Origin: CAWCAW01 sp963714125
GTDB lineage: Bacteria > Actinomycetota > Acidimicrobiia > Acidimicrobiales > UBA8190
Direction of reading: 5' to 3'
NCBI GenBank assembly: GCA_963714125.1
Contig: OY970234.1
Location: 2,852,001 to 2,916,000, forward strand
Length of the DNA stretch: 64,000 nt
Shown here one piece after another: positions 62,347 through 64,000 of the stretch; position 1 is the first letter of the stretch; each line of letters opens with the position of its first letter. The position numbers and the translations under genes were made by a program. The notes below the pieces were generated by a model. It ran no database searches. It was not told where the DNA came from and was given only the letters and a program-made list of their open reading frames with translations.

Positions 62347-63654
62347 GTGAGCACATTGGGAGTCGACCTGGCCGTGCGGGCGCCGCACGTCGCCACCTTG
62401 AGCAACGACCGCGGGGAGGTGATCTGGTCACGTCGGCGCTTTACGAGCCATCCCCATGACCTGGCGGCCCTGAGCGCGGCGATTGGACCTGCATCGGAGC
62501 TGACGGTGGTGATGGAGCCCACCCGCAGCGCGTGGGTGGTCGTGGCTGCGCACTTCCGGGCCGCTGGGGCCAAGGTGGTGATGATCGCCCCCGAGCAGTC
62601 GGCGGACCTGCGCAACTACTACAAGAAGCACACCAAGAACGACCGGCTCGACTCCCTCGTGCTCTCGCGTGTGCCGCTTCTTCATCCCGAGGGGCTCACC
62701 GAGGTGAGCGGGCTCGGCCCCGCTGAGCCGCTCAGGCGAGCGGTGCGTCGGCGAGTGGACATCGTCGACCAGCGTCGGGCGTGTCACCAGCGCATCGATG
62801 CCATGTTGGACCTGCTGGGCCCGGCCTACAACGAGGCGCTCGGGAGCCGAGGGACGAAGACCTCGGCCGTGGTCCTCGAGCGCTATGGGAACCCGAAAAC
62901 CCTGCGTCGGCTGGGCCTTTCCCGGCTCACCGACCTGGTGAGAAAGACGAGCGGTGGCCACCTCGATGCCCAGTACGCCACTGGGCTCCTCGAGGCGGCG
63001 ACGGAAGCCATCACCTTGTGGAAAGGCGGAGGTCTCGACTTCGACGAGCTTGCCTGGGACCTCGCCCAGGAGGTTCGGCTCATCACTCAGCTCGATGTCG
63101 AGATCGAACGACTCGATGATCGCATCGCCGAGCTCTACCAGGTGGCCGACCCCAAGGGCATCGTGCGCTCGGCGCCCGGTGTCGGCCCGGTGCTCTCGGC
63201 GGGGATCGCCGGGCGCCTGGGCGATGCGACGCGCTTCGCCAACCTGGCGGCCGTTCGCTCGTTCTCGGGGATCGTGCCCGGTGTGAACCAGTCGGGGTTC
63301 ACCGAGACCCGACCCGGCATCACCAAACAGGGAGACCCCGGCCTGCGCCGGGATCTGTACCTCGCCGCCGAGCGGGCTCGCCATCAGGATCCCCAGCTGG
63401 CCGCCAAGTACTACCGGCTGATCATGGAGCGCCGGCTGCATCACTATTCGGCGGTCTGCCACCTGGCCACGACCCTTGTCACCCGGATCGCCGCCTGCAT
63501 GTGCTCACGCCAGCTCTACGTGGTGCGAGACATCGACGGCACTCCGGTCGAAAGTGAAGAGGCCCGAGCGATCATCGCCAAGCGCTACTCGATCCCACCC
63601 GCTGCTCGTCGACGGTCTCGAATCCCTGACGCGGTGAGCGAGCCAACGAGATAG
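62347..63654 (+). CDS. IS110-family transposase/recombinase
   Basis: 435 aa from GTG 62347, three bases after GAGGAGGG (an upstream ATG at 62329 has no such site). DEDD motif: Asp7 (GVDLAV), Glu57 (VVMEPTRSAW), Asp99 and Asp102 (KKHTKNDRLDSL). C-terminal Tnp_IS110 domain: SAPGVGPVLSAGIAGRLGD, FSGIVPGVNQSG and GDPGLRRDLY. It seems intact. Element ends cannot be fixed by eye since IS110 has no inverted repeats; the 3' non-coding end is likely within 63655-63720. Confidence 0.95.
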   Translation: MSTLGVDLAVRAPHVATLSNDRGEVIWSRRRFTSHPHDLAALSAAIGPASELTVVMEPTRSAWVVVAAHFRAAGAKVVMIAPEQSADLRNYYKKHTKNDRLDSLVLSRVPLLHPEGLTEVSGLGPAEPLRRAVRRRVDIVDQRRACHQRIDAMLDLLGPAYNEALGSRGTKTSAVVLERYGNPKTLRRLGLSRLTDLVRKTSGGHLDAQYATGLLEAATEAITLWKGGGLDFDELAWDLAQEVRLITQLDVEIERLDDRIAELYQVADPKGIVRSAPGVGPVLSAGIAGRLGDATRFANLAAVRSFSGIVPGVNQSGFTETRPGITKQGDPGLRRDLYLAAERARHQDPQLAAKYYRLIMERRLHHYSAVCHLATTLVTRIAACMCSRQLYVVRDIDGTPVESEEARAIIAKRYSIPPAARRRSRIPDAVSEPTR

Positions 63655-63767
63655 GGGTCGCCATTGGCGCCCCGCGCTGGCTCGCTCAGGTGACGAGGCT
63701 ACGCCCCCTTGACGCGGTTAGGAATTTCATAACAACGGAAGTTACGGTCGGAACTGAGTAGGAAAAA

Positions 63768-63850
63768 CCCAGGTCAGCACAGCGCAAAGCCTCTGATGCT
63801 CCCAAAGCAGGTGCGCTAACCAGGCTGCGCTACTCCCCGTCTGACCTGGG
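63768..63850. repeat. Perfect 10-bp inverted repeat enclosing a tRNA-Pro 5' half
   Basis: CCCAGGTCAG (63768-63777) and CTGACCTGGG (63841-63850) pair exactly with 63 bases between them. The enclosed sequence is the 5' part of a tRNA-Pro on the minus strand. The structure lies 82 bases before an integrase start and is a candidate attachment or recombinase-binding structure. Confidence 0.7.
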
Positions 63851-63891
63851 ATTTTCTCTCAGATCCGAAAAAACTCCCTCAGCACAGCGCA
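63774..63891 (+). repeat. 13-bp direct repeat pair flanking the tRNA-Pro fragment
   Basis: TCAGCACAGCGCA occurs at 63774-63786 and 63879-63891. The first copy overlaps the left arm of the inverted repeat. Direct repeats of this size beside an integrase gene suit arm-type integrase-binding sites. Confidence 0.6.
63797..63839 (-). pseudogene. 5' half of tRNA-Pro (TGG)
   Basis: Minus strand: acceptor CGGGGAG, D arm AGCGCAGCCTGGTTAGCGC, anticodon stem-loop CCTGC-TTTGGGA-GCA. The match stops within the 3' strand of the anticodon stem; the variable loop, T arm and acceptor 3' strand are missing and replaced by unrelated sequence. It cannot be a functional tRNA, so it is a fragment beside the integrase. 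Confidence 0.8.
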
Positions 63892-63931
63892 CGGAACACA
63901 CATAATCCGAAGTGCTCGAACCGGAGGAACA

Positions 63932-64000
63932 ATGGACAGCCTAGGTGACCTCGACAGACTGTCGAAGTCCTTCACCCGCCACTTGCTGGCCGAGAACAAG
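63932..64000 (+). CDS. Tyrosine integrase, N-terminus only (runs off window)
   Basis: 23 codons from ATG 63932, six bases after GGAGGA. The residues LDRLSKSFTRHLLAENK match the start of the core-binding (SAM-like) domain of XerC/phage-type tyrosine recombinases, where the next residues are usually S-P-R-T. It is next to a tRNA-Pro fragment and repeats, the usual position of an element's integrase near its attachment site. Confidence 0.7.
   Translation, partial: MDSLGDLDRLSKSFTRHLLAENK

Overview
This is a 64 kb window from a high-GC actinobacterium-like chromosome. The main evidence is very GC-biased coding, many GTG starts, actinobacterial families (DUF2510, DUF2630, an encapsulin with an encapsulated ferritin, SlpD/E-type lipoprotein hydrolase, FadD/EchA genes) and an IdeR/DtxR-type iron box. 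An acidimicrobial-like lineage is an impression from gene content, not something proven by the sequence.

Layout. 0-9.4 kb, almost all minus strand: an iron ABC transporter (lipoprotein, Fe-binding protein, permease running off the left edge) behind a near-consensus iron box at 2288-2306, then an MFS protein fused to two cyclic-nucleotide-binding domains, a lipoprotein, a GT-C-like membrane protein, a DMF-amidase-like exported protein and a RidA protein. 9.6-16.9 kb: secreted glycoside hydrolase with Ig-like domains, an MFS/MerR efflux pair, DinB protein, lipoprotein, an unknown gene coupled to a P-loop kinase. 16.9-18.2 kb: encapsulated ferritin plus encapsulin shell. 18.2-28.4 kb: exported hydrolase, Fpg/Nei glycosylase, DUF2630, and an acyl-CoA operon (two acyl-CoA synthetases, enoyl-CoA hydratase, thioesterase, aldo/keto reductase), then DUF2252. 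28.6-36.4 kb: a DUF2510 protein with a Val/Ala/Pro repeat, PAS-GGDEF-EAL, MBL hydrolase, propeller protein, DedA protein, zinc-ribbon protein and orphan ParA.

36.7-37.1 kb holds tRNA-Arg(TCT), tRNA-His(GTG) and tRNA-Lys(CTT). From there on the DNA is accessory. 37.3-41.3 kb: DDE transposase coupled to a degenerate tyrosine-recombinase-like gene, a lone PD-(D/E)XK nuclease and a divergent small HTH gene with a duplicated operator-like site between them. 41.7-53.8 kb: a long type I restriction-modification operon (hsdM-hsdS-hsdR) extended by a YgjP-like metallopeptidase, a 552-aa unknown, a phospholipase-D-fold protein and a further unknown ORF whose reading frame continues upstream past its ATG without a start, suggesting a frameshift. 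This extension is the best candidate for an undescribed defence module. 54.3-56.3 kb: an IS256-family element with terminal inverted repeats next to a recombinase remnant and a repeat-rich gene-free stretch. 56.7-62 kb: a copper/cytochrome oxidase assembly cluster (DoxX-like membrane protein fused to a SCO domain, lipoprotein, anti-sigma, ECF sigma, CtaG). 62.3-63.7 kb: an IS110-family recombinase with a structured leader that may encode a bridge RNA. The right edge carries the 5' half of a tRNA-Pro(TGG) enclosed in a perfect inverted repeat, direct repeats, and the first 23 codons of a tyrosine integrase: probably the attachment end of another integrated element.
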